A program made the position numbers and the translations under genes. Of a DNA stretch of 64,000 nucleotides, positions 22,840 to 33,790 are shown piece by piece. Each line of letters begins with the position of its first letter. Within the stretch, counting starts at the first letter, position 1. The notes under the pieces were generated by a model. It ran no database searches and was not told the DNA's origin. It saw nothing but the letters and a program-made list of their open reading frames with translations. Origin of the DNA: Larix kaempferi (lineage: Eukaryota > Streptophyta > Pinopsida > Pinales > Pinaceae); assembly GCA_027924585.1 (NCBI GenBank), contig BSBM01000425.1, forward strand, positions 62,001-126,000, read 5' to 3'.

Positions 22840-23158
22840 TCTCTCCCGAAACTGCGGAAGGAATTTTCAATTCTCTCCCGAAATTGCGGAAGGAATTTTC
22901 AATTCTCTCCCGAAACTATGGAAGGAATTTTCATTTCTCTCCTGAAACTGTGGAAGGAATTTTCAATTCTCTCCCGAAGATGCGGAAGGAACTTTCATTT
23001 CTCTCCCGAAACTGTGGAAGACTTAGCGTTTCTCTTCCGAAACTATGGAAAGAACTTTTATTTCTCTCCCAAAACTAGGGAAGAACTCACGTTTCTCTCT
23101 CGACACTGCGGAAGAACTTGAGATTTCCTCCCGAAATTGCGGAAGCTTTTGCCAACTG
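22840..23158 (+). repeat. ~32-bp minisatellite in 3' LTR, about 10 units
   Basis: Same unit as in the 5' LTR, with one extra copy of the 'gaaggaatttt' type near the start of the run. Confidence 0.8.
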
Positions 23159-23493
23159 TTGTCATAGTAATTTGTTGATAAAAACTTGAGCAAAGTTATT
23201 TCGTAAGTTGTGGAAGGACATTCTGAGTCTTTCCAAAACTGCGGGACGACTTGGCAAACCCGGTCGAGATAAGCTTCCGAGAGACTGTATTTTGAAAAGA
23301 ATCACAAAGTGCTCCCGAAACACCAAAGCAATTCGCCATCTTGTTCCGCAACTGTGGGCGAAACATGTAAGTCCGCCCCGCAACCGACGGTCACACTTAA
23401 ATGCCAAAACAACTTGAAAAGACCGCACCGTATAAGCATTAAAACCCCGTTTAAAAAAGCCACCTACCCATTTAAATGCCGCACGTGTCTAGA

Positions 23494-23504
23494 TTTATAT
23501 AAGG
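23494..23504 (+). promoter_or_regulatory. TATA box 1 of 3' LTR
   Basis: TTTATATAAGG, ~850 bp upstream of the 3' LTR ORF and identical to the 5' LTR box. A CACGTG G-box lies 6 bases upstream. Confidence 0.55.
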
Positions 23505-24347
23505 GCAGTGGGGTGTCATTGATCCCATTGTTGGTTTGTTGTTCAAAGAACGCTATTAGGAAGGCCGCATCAGCTCGCTCCAGCTCAGCGCATCCACCAC
23601 CGCGTCCACCTCACTCAACCACTGTCTCATCTCCAGGTAGGCTTTTTAACCATCATCTTTGTCTCATCTCCACGTCGAGTGACTTTTTGGGTTTTCCCAT
23701 TCATAACGTGGTCGATAAAAATTGGTAGCATAGGTCATTTTTTGTTTTTTTACGACCGCCGTGGCCCCATAGGTTTCTCATTCCTACCAACTGAAAGCCG
23801 TAGCCATGACCATCCGAGTTTTTCACCGGCCGCATTCCAATTGTTTTCATACCCTGATTCAAAATTCATACCGGCTATAGACCGTTTTGCAAGTATTATT
23901 AATGACAATAGTGGTCGGTTGAGATACTCAACCACTCACCTATTCGGGTGAGTTAATGAATGTGGAAAACAGTTCCTTGTTTTATTGTTTATTCATAGGA
24001 TTTTTCCACTCCAGGCCAACCCACCATTGACCATTAGATGTGCTATGATGAAGGGCACCCTCTCTCCAAGGGCTAAGAGTGAAGTAGGTTTTTTCCACGT
24101 CATATGCTTACCTTTTTGGAATCATTCCAAAAATTCCTGACTACGCATTGTCCCCCTAGAATAATTAAGTCTGAGGACCATATTTCATTTTCTAAAATGA
24201 TATATTTTGCTTCCCCAGCATGCATCTTTATAATTTTGTCTATATTTCTCATTAGCATGTTAAAATTGTCCTTCTCTATGTTACACTCTCACAACATGTT
24301 GCAAATTTTTATAATGATTCACATTTGGTTGCTAGCAAGGATAAGCC

Positions 24348-27085
24348 ATGATGCCAAAAGGTGGTAGAAAGAAAACTAAAGTGATGGAACCAGAGCCAGT
24401 ACAACTAAGGATTGAAACTATTTTCCAAGACACTAAGTGTACCATCGGCATTCCTCTCGAGGTCCATTGGGGAGATGTTTACTGGATGATTAGGGACCAG
24501 GATATCCCAGATGTATTATTGGAAGAAGAACAAATCTACCTCAACATTAGAACTTCCGGCATAGCTAGGGCTTCTACCCGCCCTGAATTGTTCCCATGCT
24601 CTGAAGTGATCGGGTGGATACTGGAAAATGCCAACCCAGAGACAAGAGTGTTGCATGACAGCAAGGGAGAGCCTTTCGCTTCATTCCATCCAGCATATAT
24701 TGTTGTAGTCTACAAATTCTCACGTCCCCAACAAGCTCTAAGTGATGAATGGTTGGGTAAGATGAATAATATTGAGATGGCCAAAAAATTATTGGTCACA
24801 GGCAAACACCTGAGGAAGAGAGATAATGATGAATATGATGTTCAGAGCCTAAGACCTCCTTTTAGGTTAATCGCCCTGATGCTATGCAGAATTTTCAACA
24901 TGCTCGATGGCACTGTATATAGGATACAGTGGGCCCCCATCATCCACTTCATAGCATTCAAAGGAACTTTGTTTGATTGGGCTACTATCCTTTCAGACAG
25001 TTTGGCATCCATAGTGGCCGCTGCAAGAGAAGGTTTGGCCTTAAAAAAGTTAGAATCTTACATGTCTTCCTATCTCATTGACTGCATTTTGGCCAAGCTC
25101 TCTTTCCCCATAGTAGGTTGCACATGAGATAAAGCCAACACCCCGGTGTACACTACTTATAAAATAATGTGGGCTCAAAATTACAGAGCAAGCTATAAGA
25201 TCATCTGCGAAGAATTCATCATGCCTCTATATGAGAAGATGTTCAAGGAAGAGCCCAATTGTCTATCAAAAAATGCCATGGAGGTCCTGGAAAACTATGG
25301 AGATTTTTATTTCTTAGAGCATGGCACCTACATCAAGATGTTTGGAGGTACCAAAGCGCCATACATTTTTCCAAAATACGCTACCGATTATGTAGTCCTC
25401 AAGGAAGTAGTCAGGCAAATTTTCCTTGATGGAATAGGAGGGGTGCTTAACAAGCAACATAAGGCTTCTTTCCCTCCTTTGGCCTTTTGCATAGGAGCCT
25501 ACAAATTCTTAGGGGTTGCAACAGCTGAGGAATAAGTTCAGGAGCTGAAAGCTTTCCACTTCGGTGAAATGATCTTCCATAGAAATGATAGGCGGAGCAA
25601 GGTTGCTGAACATTGTAAGGAAGTTTATGCTCATTTTGAATATGCTCATTACTATGATGCAGAGGAAGAAGTGTTCAGAGGCATTAGCAACATGACTAAG
25701 TTGTAGATTTGTCGTCAAGGAAATGGAGCAAGATGTAGTTCTGCCCCATCCGGAAAAGCCAGTCTACAGAAAGAGAGAGAAACAGATGATGCCCTAGCCC
25801 GTGAAGAACAAAGATTGAAAGAGGAAGAAAGGTTGCAGAGAGAAGCTGAGGAAGCAAGGCTACAACAAGAAGATGAGGAAGCAAGCCTGCAACAAGAAGC
25901 AGAGGAAGCAAGGATGCAGAAGGAAGCAGAAGATTCAAGGTTGCAGAAGGAAGTAGAAGATCGAGAGCAGAGAGAGGAAAGTGAAAATCAGCAGCAAAAA
26001 CGACAAAGGACAATGTGGTCAATATGGTTAGAGAATTTGAGTCAACAAAGAGGAGAGCTCGCATGTTGCAACATACTGTGGCTAATGAGAAGGATTACAG
26101 GGATCTTGTAGTGAATAAATATAATCCCTTATCTGTTGATCACAAGGAATTGTCAGATAAGTATCACCATTTAGAAGAAGAAAAGGATCACCTGGCAGTC
26201 CAGATGATGGTTCTGGAAGCAGAAAAGAACGATTATGAAGCTAGAGTTTCTCATCTGCAAGCAGATAAGAAAGCAATGGTTGAGCAATTAGAGCAGGCAG
26301 AGAGCAGAGCAATAGATATGTCTCCCTTTCATGAGTTGTCCTGTGACATTCTAAGACAAATGCACGCCACATAGGAGCTGATTACTAAGGAAGTGTGCAG
26401 GATCAAAGCCATGATGGTTAGATTGAAAGAAGTCAATGTAGAGGCCAATAGTCTTAAGGGAAAATATACTCGAGTTAAAGCAAACATCTTAAGCCAGATG
26501 GAATGGAGAGAAGGGAAGGTTGATTTCCCCAAGCATCTCCCATTCAAGTCTGTAGATGATTTGAAAGAAGATATAGCCCGTATGGAATTCTGCAGGAACT
26601 GTGGCCTTAAGCTAATGGATAAGATCCAAGGAACAATGGATAAAAGTAACAGCCTTTATAAAAAAATCCATGAAGTACATGATAAGTTCAAGATGATTTT
26701 TCCTCAGTCCCTCGATGAGTTCCCAAGCAAAGAGCAACGTTTATCAAACTTGAAGGAAGAGCTAGGCATTCAAATAGAATATGTAAAGAAGATTGATGTC
26801 TTAGCCACTGATGATCTCCATCACTATATTGGGTTGTCATCAATATACAGTCATTTGCTTAAAGAAATCCACCAAGCAGCAGTTGCAAAAATTCATGGTG
26901 TTGAAGTAGAACTTGGTAAACATGTGACTTCCCAAAAGATCTTGCTCCCTTCCCCGGCAAATGTGGTTATGAAAGACACTAGTATATGGTTCAGTTACAT
27001 AGCAGAGGAGAAAAAGAAAGCAGCAGCAGCAGTAGCACCTAGTCCAAATACTTCTCTCCCAGCAGGAACACCTTCCCAAGGGTGA
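24348..27085 (+). pseudogene. LTR-encoded coiled-coil protein, copy 2 (broken, better preserved)
   Basis: Second copy of the LTR ORF. From the ATG at 24348 the frame is open for 259 codons to TGA 25125 (the other copy has a Trp codon there), resumes to a private TAA at 25533, then runs to the shared TAG at 25704. In the same frame it continues through the Glu/Gln-rich coiled coil (from 25815; units like RLQQEDEEA). It shifts frame near 26010, runs to a private TAG at 26372, and ends with a long open C-terminal part (26393-27085) that finishes with an Ala/Ser/Pro tail. Residues such as YYDAEEEVF and LPFKSVDDLKEDIARMEFC are the same in both LTRs. Family unknown. The coiled coils suggest self-association; any function is inference. 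Confidence 0.72.
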
Positions 27086-27289
27086 CCACTCTAATCCTAA
27101 GGCGTTGTTCCTATTTTTTATGTGGCCCCCCTATGTAGAAAGCGCAAAATCACTGGACAGTTGTCCTTTTCTATTTTTGAGAAATTTTTTGTTTTAAGAA
27201 AAGGGCCACGATTTGTTTATTAAGAGGAAAAGTCTGTAGAGGACATGTGTAAAGAGCTAGGTGGAAGCCCAAGAGGCATTTTGTAAAGA

Positions 27290-27298
27290 TATAAATAG
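27290..27298 (+). promoter_or_regulatory. TATA box 2 of 3' LTR
   Basis: TATAAATAG, 205 bp after the LTR ORF stop; same context as in the 5' LTR. Confidence 0.5.
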
Positions 27299-29476
27299 AA
27301 GTTTAGGGAATGGTAAAAAGGATTTTTGGTAGGGAAAATAATTTTCTTAACTTGTATGAGGTATCTTGCACTTGCTTCAAGAAAATGAAATTTACCTAAT
27401 AAGAGCCTGAAGAGGATGTCTTTTGCATCGAAATAGATGTTGGATGCATGCTGGATTATTCTTGTGACTTTCATATTCTACAGTGAGATCTTTCTTTGTC
27501 GTCTTGAATTATTTCTCTGTATTGAATGATCTTACTGTTTCTTGTGCAAATGATTTTTCTCCTACATGAGTAATGGAATGTGTTATATGTGAATTGGAAG
27601 ATATATTCTAATATATGTTGCCTTCTTGCTGTAGATATATCTTTATGATTTAATGGCTGTCTGTTGATCTTTAGATAACTCTTCCAACGCATTACTCATA
27701 CTTATAATTTTGCTCCTTGCAGGGATAGTTTAGGTTTATTTTGATTTTAAATACAGATTTGTTTCGAGTTCTGCATTTAGATTAAGTTAGCTTAGGCACT
27801 TGCATATCATTTTAAAATCATAAAATCAAAAGAACAGTGGACCGGGCCATAGCCGGTGTAATTGAAGCAAATCTCCAAACCTAACGGTTACTGAAACCGC
27901 TAACCAGACGAATTCCCCATACCAAACGATGGACAATCTAATTTGGATAGTCTATCGGGGAGAATCCCTTTCTGCTTGATGCTGCAATCTTCGGGGCATC
28001 AACAACTCCTCCACCTACCCCTGAACCCCACTAGTTTATGTCTCCTCCAACCCCCTAATGCGTCCCTCCTCTCTCTCTCGCCCCCTTCTATCAAACTACA
28101 ATGCACCACCCAAAACCCCTAATGTTTCTTATCTTTATCCATTTCTCTACCCAAACCTCCCCCCTCCTCCTACACCTAATCACCCACCCACCTCTCTCTC
28201 TCTCTTATACAAGAACTCCCATCACCTTGACTCTTCAACTATACCCCCTTATTTCAAAATTCCTTGTTGTCCAAAAACCCCTAAACTTATGATCTCTACC
28301 TCTTTATATACCCCAATGTACCTCCTACACCTACCCATAATAACCCCCAAACTCTCACTCTAACCCTAATATCTCTCTGTCTCTACATCTAACATATGTT
28401 TCTCTCTCTACCCTTAACCTCTCTATCTCTCTCTAATCATAACTCCCTCTCTCTACTTAACTCCCTCCTACTCCCCCTACCCTTTGGCCCCCTCCTATCT
28501 CTCTCCTAAACCACCTCCCACCTACCACTTATCTATATCTATCTCTATATCTTGCCCACTATCTCTCTCACTCACTCTCTCTCTACCCCTCTCTTTCCCA
28601 GTTCCCAAACCCCCACTCCTCAACTACACCCTCTTCTCTCAAACTGCATGAACAATCTCCAAACTTCAAAAATCTTAATCTCTACTAGTTTCCCTCCCCC
28701 AACCACAGTCCTCCCCCATATCCCCAATCATCCCTAAACTCTCTATCTCTCTTACCCCTACAAATAACCACACCCCTCATCACCCCCCCCTCTGTCTCTC
28801 CTCTCCTCCTCCTAACCCTTACTAACTCCCTCTCTCATTCTATCTCCCCTTACTCCTCCACCTACACATAATCCCCATCGTTTTCTCTCTACGCAACCCC
28901 CTAATACCCAACCTATCTCTATCTATCATTCTTTCTCTACCCTAATTCCCATATCTCTCCCTAACCAACCTTTTCCTCTCGTACTCATAAAACTAACCAA
29001 CTCCACCCTATATATGTCTCTCTCTCTCTCCCTACATCCACCTGCTCTCTCTCTATTCATGCCCCTACCTTCTCTCTCTCTCTCTCTCCCAATTACACAC
29101 CCCCATGCCTCAACTATAACCCCCTTCTCTCTAACTTCCCTACTCCTCCCCAAACCCCAAACCCTCCTCATCTCTATCTCTTCTTATACCCCAACACTAA
29201 GTTTCGCCCCTACCCCTAATCATGCCCCTCTTCGCGGTCTCTGTCTCTCACACCCCATGACCAATCCACCTATTCCTAACCCCCACCCCTTTCTCTCTCA
29301 GTGAACTCTAAATCACTACCCCTATCTCTCTCTATCTCTAATGCACACACACACTCACTCACTCCACTACTCCCATACCTACAACTATCCCGCCACATTA
29401 CCCTCTCTCTCTCCCCCTCCTCTAACTAACCCTTACCAGCCTCTGGATTTCACTCTTTGTGTTCTTTCCTAACCCT

Positions 29477-29479
<3 letters not shown>

Positions 29480-29516
<37 letters not shown>
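29480..29516. repeat. (CT)n microsatellite
   Basis: A pure CT run of about 18 units that opens directly into the CCCCCACCCTCTCTC minisatellite. Confidence 0.85.
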
Positions 29517-29519
<3 letters not shown>

Positions 29520-29617
29520 CCACCCTCTCTCTCTCTCCCTCCCCCACCCTCTCTCTCCCCCACCCTCTCTCTCTCTCCCTCCCCCACCCTCTCTCTCCCT
29601 CCCCCACCCTCTCTCTC
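29517..29617. repeat. CCCCCACCC(TC)n minisatellite
   Basis: Five to six near-perfect repeats of CCCCCACCCTCTCTC, some with a few extra CT or CCCTC steps. This is a recent local expansion inside the older satellite. Confidence 0.85.
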
Positions 29618-29722
29618 ACATGAAAACACACCCACCCCTCTACTCCACTCTCCTCCTCCCCTTAACCCTTGCTAACACTCTCTCTCATTATATCTTTTTC
29701 TTAATCCTGCATCTAATGATAT

Positions 29723-29765
<43 letters not shown>

Positions 29766-30276
29766 TCTACAACACCCCCACTCCTCAAATATACGCAACT
29801 TCTCTCTAGATTCCTTACTCCTCCCCAAACACCTAACCCTCACAAACTCTATGTATTTTTATCAACAAAACCCTCTACTTCTCCTACCCCTATTAACCCC
29901 CCCTCATCTCTCTCTTTCCCTCTTTGTCACTCTCTCAACCCCCTACTAATCCATCTAACCCTAACCTCCACTATTCTCTCTCTCTCCCCCTACTAGCTAA
30001 CACCCCCCACTCTCTCAATCTACACACACAAACTCACCTTCCTCTTCCCAACCCTATAACAAACCCCTCTCCTCCCTCTCTCTATCTAGAACCTCATCCC
30101 CTAACCCTTAATAACCTCCTCTCTGAATCTCTCTCCCCACTAATTTTACACCTACCCCTAATCCCCAACGCTTTTTCCTCCCAAAACAATTTAAAACACA
30201 CCCTCTCTCCCCCTTTCTTTCTCAATCCTAATCCCACCCTCTCCCACACATTCTCTCTATCTCTCTCTCTTTCTCT

Positions 30277-30306
30277 ATATCTATCTATCTATCTATCTAT
30301 CTATCT
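30277..30306. repeat. (TCTA)n microsatellite
   Basis: About seven TATC/TCTA tetranucleotides in block 2. Confidence 0.85.
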
Positions 30307-30344
30307 ACCCCAATACTAACACTAAACATCCCACCTCTCACTCC

Positions 30345-30375
<31 letters not shown>

Positions 30376-32385
30376 CCCCTCTCCCCTAACCACCCATTCC
30401 TACACTATACATTCCTTCTCTCTAACAAACATGCTCCACCCCAAACCACTAAATATCCTAATCTCCAACTCTTTCTCTTCCCCAACATCCCTCCCTCTAC
30501 CCCTAATCTCTAATATCTCATCTCCCTCTCCCTCTACACCTCCACTTACCCATAACCCACAACCCCCAATCTCTCTAGATCAAACAAAATCACCCCACTA
30601 CTCCCACCCCTACTTCTAATAACCCTACTCCCTCTCCCACTCACTCTCTCTATTTCTCCCCTCCTTTCGCTAACTCTCTCTCTCTCAACCACCCACTCCT
30701 ACATTATAAATCCCTTCTGTCTACCTAACCTACTCCACCGCAAACCACTAAAGCTCATAATCTCTATACCTTTCTCTTCCCTGACACCCCTCCCTCTACC
30801 CCTAATCAATAATCTCTCATATCTCTCTCTCTCTCTCTCTCAATCCTCTACACCTTTAGCTACCCATAACCCACAACTTTCTCTCTCCCCCACTACTCCC
30901 TAAAACCCCCTCGATCTCTCTAGCTCCAATAAACTCAACCCACCACTCCCACCTCTACATCTAATTCCCCTAATCCCTCTCCCACTCTCTCTATATATCT
31001 CTCCCCTCATTTTCTTTAACACTTATTAACACCCTCTATCATTCTCTCACTTCCATACTCCTCTACATACCCCTAACCCCCATCCCCCTCTCCCACTCCT
31101 AAAAAATATCCCACTTCTCTCTAACTGCACTACTCCTCCCAAACACTCTTAAAATTTATCTTTTTATCTCCCCTAACACCCTCATATCCCTACCCCTAAT
31201 AACCCCTCCTAATATATCTCTTTCTCTCACTCTCTCTCTCTCTCTCTCTCTCTCGCCCCCCCTTCAACTCCCTACTGATCCACCTACCCCTAACATCCAC
31301 CATTCTATCTCTTCCCCAACCCCCTGAATCTTGCTTATTCTCTCTCCATCTATGCACACACATTCGCCTCCCAACTCTAACCCCTATAACTAAGCCCCTC
31401 CTCCACCTCTCTCTCTATCCCACCTCATCCTCCTAACCCTTATTAACCCTCTCTCTCACTCTCACTCTACCCTACTCATCCACCTTCCTCTAAAACCCAA
31501 CCATTTCTCTCTCGTCCAACCCCTAATGACCACACTCTCTCCCTCTTTGTATCTTTCTTTCCCCTGCTATCTATCTATCTAAATATCAATCTATCGACTA
31601 TAATGCTACCACTAACTAGATAATCTCTCTCTCACACACACACTCTTGTGCATTCATGCACACCTACTCCTACAACTAACAACCCCCCTTCTCTCTCTCT
31701 CTCTCTCTTAATCTTTCTTCCCCACTCTTACAACTGAACAACCCCTCACTATCCCTCCCTTTCTCTCTCTCTCCCTCCCTCTCTCTCCCTCCATGCCCAT
31801 CTTTCTCTCTATTCCCCTACACCCCCTACACATAGCCCCCAGTATCTCTCATAAACCCCATTCCCATACCACTTATTTATTTCTCTCTCCCATAAACCTA
31901 ATCCTACCTACCACTAATCAACCCCTAGATCTCTCCATCTCTCTCTCAAGCTCCTAAATATCCACCTACCCATAAAATGCAACCTCTTTTCTCTCCACCC
32001 TAATCACTAGAAGAACCCCCCTCTCTCTCTCCCCTCCTCCCACTATCCCTTTCTAAAACCCTCTCATGTTCTCCCTCTCACCTAGTCCTCCACCTACGCC
32101 TAAAACATATTTTTATATGTCTCCTCCAACCCCTAACACACGCCCCTCTCTCACTCTCTCACCCACTTCTCTAAAACTACCATGCTCCACCCAAAGCCTC
32201 TAAGCCTACTAATCTCTATCTCTTTCTCTACATCAACCTCTCTCCTTTTAATACACCTAATCATCCCCCCAACTCTCTCTCTGTCCACCTCTCTCTCTCT
32301 CACACACACACAACCCCCTACTCCTCGACCTACCAATAACCCCCACTCCCCTCTCACTCTCTCTTAAAACACCTACCCCTAACCC

Positions 32386-32429
<44 letters not shown>

Positions 32430-33306
32430 CTCTCTCTATCCCTCTCTCTCTCTCTCCCTCCCTCCCTCTCTCAATCTCTCTCTTTCCCCCACCATAAATC
32501 CCAACATCCCTACTCCTCAACTATAATTCCTTCTCTAAAAATGCCTTGTTGTACCCAAACCCCTAAACTCATTATCTCTACATCTTTCTCTACCGCAATG
32601 TACCTCCTACCCCTACCCCCAATAATCCTCGAACTCTCTCTCTAACCCTAATATATATCTCTCTAGCCTTACCCTCTCTATATTTCTCTAATCATAACCC
32701 CCCCTCTCTCTCCCTAACTACCTGTTGTGGGGAAAATGCACCTATAGTTCAGGGGAGAAACTACCAACTTACGGTGATAAAGATAGACTAAGAAGCATTC
32801 TGCAAGTACAACAAATAAATGAAGAGATTAGGGTTTAGATATGTAGGAACCTCATTCAGAAGGTTGATCCTAGCTTTGCCTCCTTCGCTCTTCAATGCTT
32901 ATCCACTGTCGCAATGCCCAGACCTGCAAAACAACTTGATACCTTTCTCAAATACATTTGACTACACATATAAGACTGATATTCATAATAGAAGAAGACA
33001 TCAGATGATAAACAAACTGTAATCAAATCCAAGACACATTAATAGGTCATATTTGGAAAGAGAAGAACGTCTGATCTTTATTAATGAATGAAAGCAAGTA
33101 CATACAATTATACCTTTCTTCAAGCTTGGCACTTCACGAAACCTAGATTCAAGATCTCCTGCTTCCGTTCTCCAAGGATCCCAGCCTCTAAGCAATTGTA
33201 CTAGGGTTTACCAAAACTGAAGCACAAGAGAGGGGGATGAAGGTCTCCATTCCTCCAGCATAACTTTGCAATTAGGCTTGCTCCCCTCACATGACCCTTC
33301 TACCCT

Positions 33307-33316
33307 CCTTATATAG
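33307..33316 (-). promoter_or_regulatory. TATA box, LTR A
   Basis: On the - strand CTATATAAGG, ~460 bp from the LTR 5' end, dividing U3 from R. It is conserved in all four LTRs. Confidence 0.65.
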
Positions 33317-33411
33317 TCAATGAGGAAGAGGAAAAGAAGTTACAACTGCTCAAGAGGTTTCCCAACCAACTTAACTTACTCGAATTTCGAGATTTTGACC
33401 AAAACAGGTGT

Positions 33412-33523
33412 GTACTCTACTCTATAGTAGACAAAGTCGCGTACATATGGCAATGGGCGCTACTTTGAATGAGGTAAAGTCGCGTACACACGCTACTATT
33501 ATAACAGTAGAGTCGCGCTCATA
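33412..33523 (-). promoter_or_regulatory. GCGCTACT / GTCGCGTAC motif cluster in U3, LTR A
   Basis: Several copies and inversions of GGGCGCTACT, AGTAGAGTCGCG and GTCGCGTAC lie within 110 bases, ~100-200 bp upstream of the TATA box. The same words recur in the leader near 40558-40663. Confidence 0.5.
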
Positions 33524-33780
33524 GTGAAAAATGGCCAAAAACAGGCTTTTCTGCTCATTTTCAGGAGATGGTTTGGTCTGGAAAAATGTTCCTAAGGGTC
33601 ATATACATCAAATGGGTCAAGAATGAGGTAATTTCAACCATTTTTAGTGTCCCAAATGACTCCTCCATCCACAATTGTCCTGTTGTGTGACTGAACTTGA
33701 TCTCAAGAAGTGTCGTCATGCGACCAAAGGAAACAAGTGTCGTCACGGACGGAGAGGTGTCATTTCAAGCTATAACAGAT

Positions 33781-33790
33781 GCCCCCTAAT
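33781..33790 (-). other. Polypurine tract, unit A
   Basis: On the - strand ATTAGGGGGC, three bases before the LTR. It would prime plus-strand DNA synthesis. The same tract stands before LTRs B, C and D at about 41940, 50098 and 58257. Confidence 0.75.

Larger units (their letters stand above)
10170..28004 (+). mobile_element. Ty3/gypsy Tat-like LTR retrotransposon with ORF-bearing LTRs (degenerate)
   Basis: Two direct repeats (10170-15473 and 22668-28004), each beginning TGTTGCAGCAACA and ending GGGGCATCAACA, flank an internal region with PBS, gag and pol. Pol order is protease, archaeal-type RNase H, reverse transcriptase, RNase H, integrase. Integrase last among the core enzymes marks Ty3/gypsy; a second RNase H of archaeal type marks the Tat group. 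The element interrupts the C/T satellite. No perfect 5-bp target duplication abuts the ends; ACTCCT occurs at 10162-10167 (two bases short of the left end) and 28005-28010 (touching the right end). The LTRs differ at several percent of sites by eye and the coding region has many stops, so this is an old, inactive copy. Confidence 0.9.
22668..28004 (+). repeat. 3' LTR (5337 bp)
   Basis: Collinear copy of 10170-15473 with the same ends. It has one more minisatellite unit, a CACGTG G-box at 23483-23488 where the 5' LTR has CATGTG, and its own set of ORF-breaking mutations. Comparing the two LTRs shows mostly transitions. Confidence 0.92.
28005..32722. repeat. Degenerate C/T-rich satellite, block 2
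   Basis: Continuation of block 1 after the element insertion, with the same modules in the same c-d-b-a order. Rounds can be read at about 29110-29420, 29800-30105 and 31110-31434, with a b-poor round near 30400 and another round from 30720. It ends abruptly at 32722, where the tandem LTR array begins. No coding sequence is supported. Confidence 0.85.
32723..33777 (-). repeat. LTR A (array edge)
   Basis: On the - strand it begins TGTTATAGCTTG and ends CCCCACAACA, flanked by a PPT on one side and by satellite on the other. It is the 3'-most LTR of the array. It carries private variants (for example near 32789 and 33345) not seen in LTRs B-D. Confidence 0.93.
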
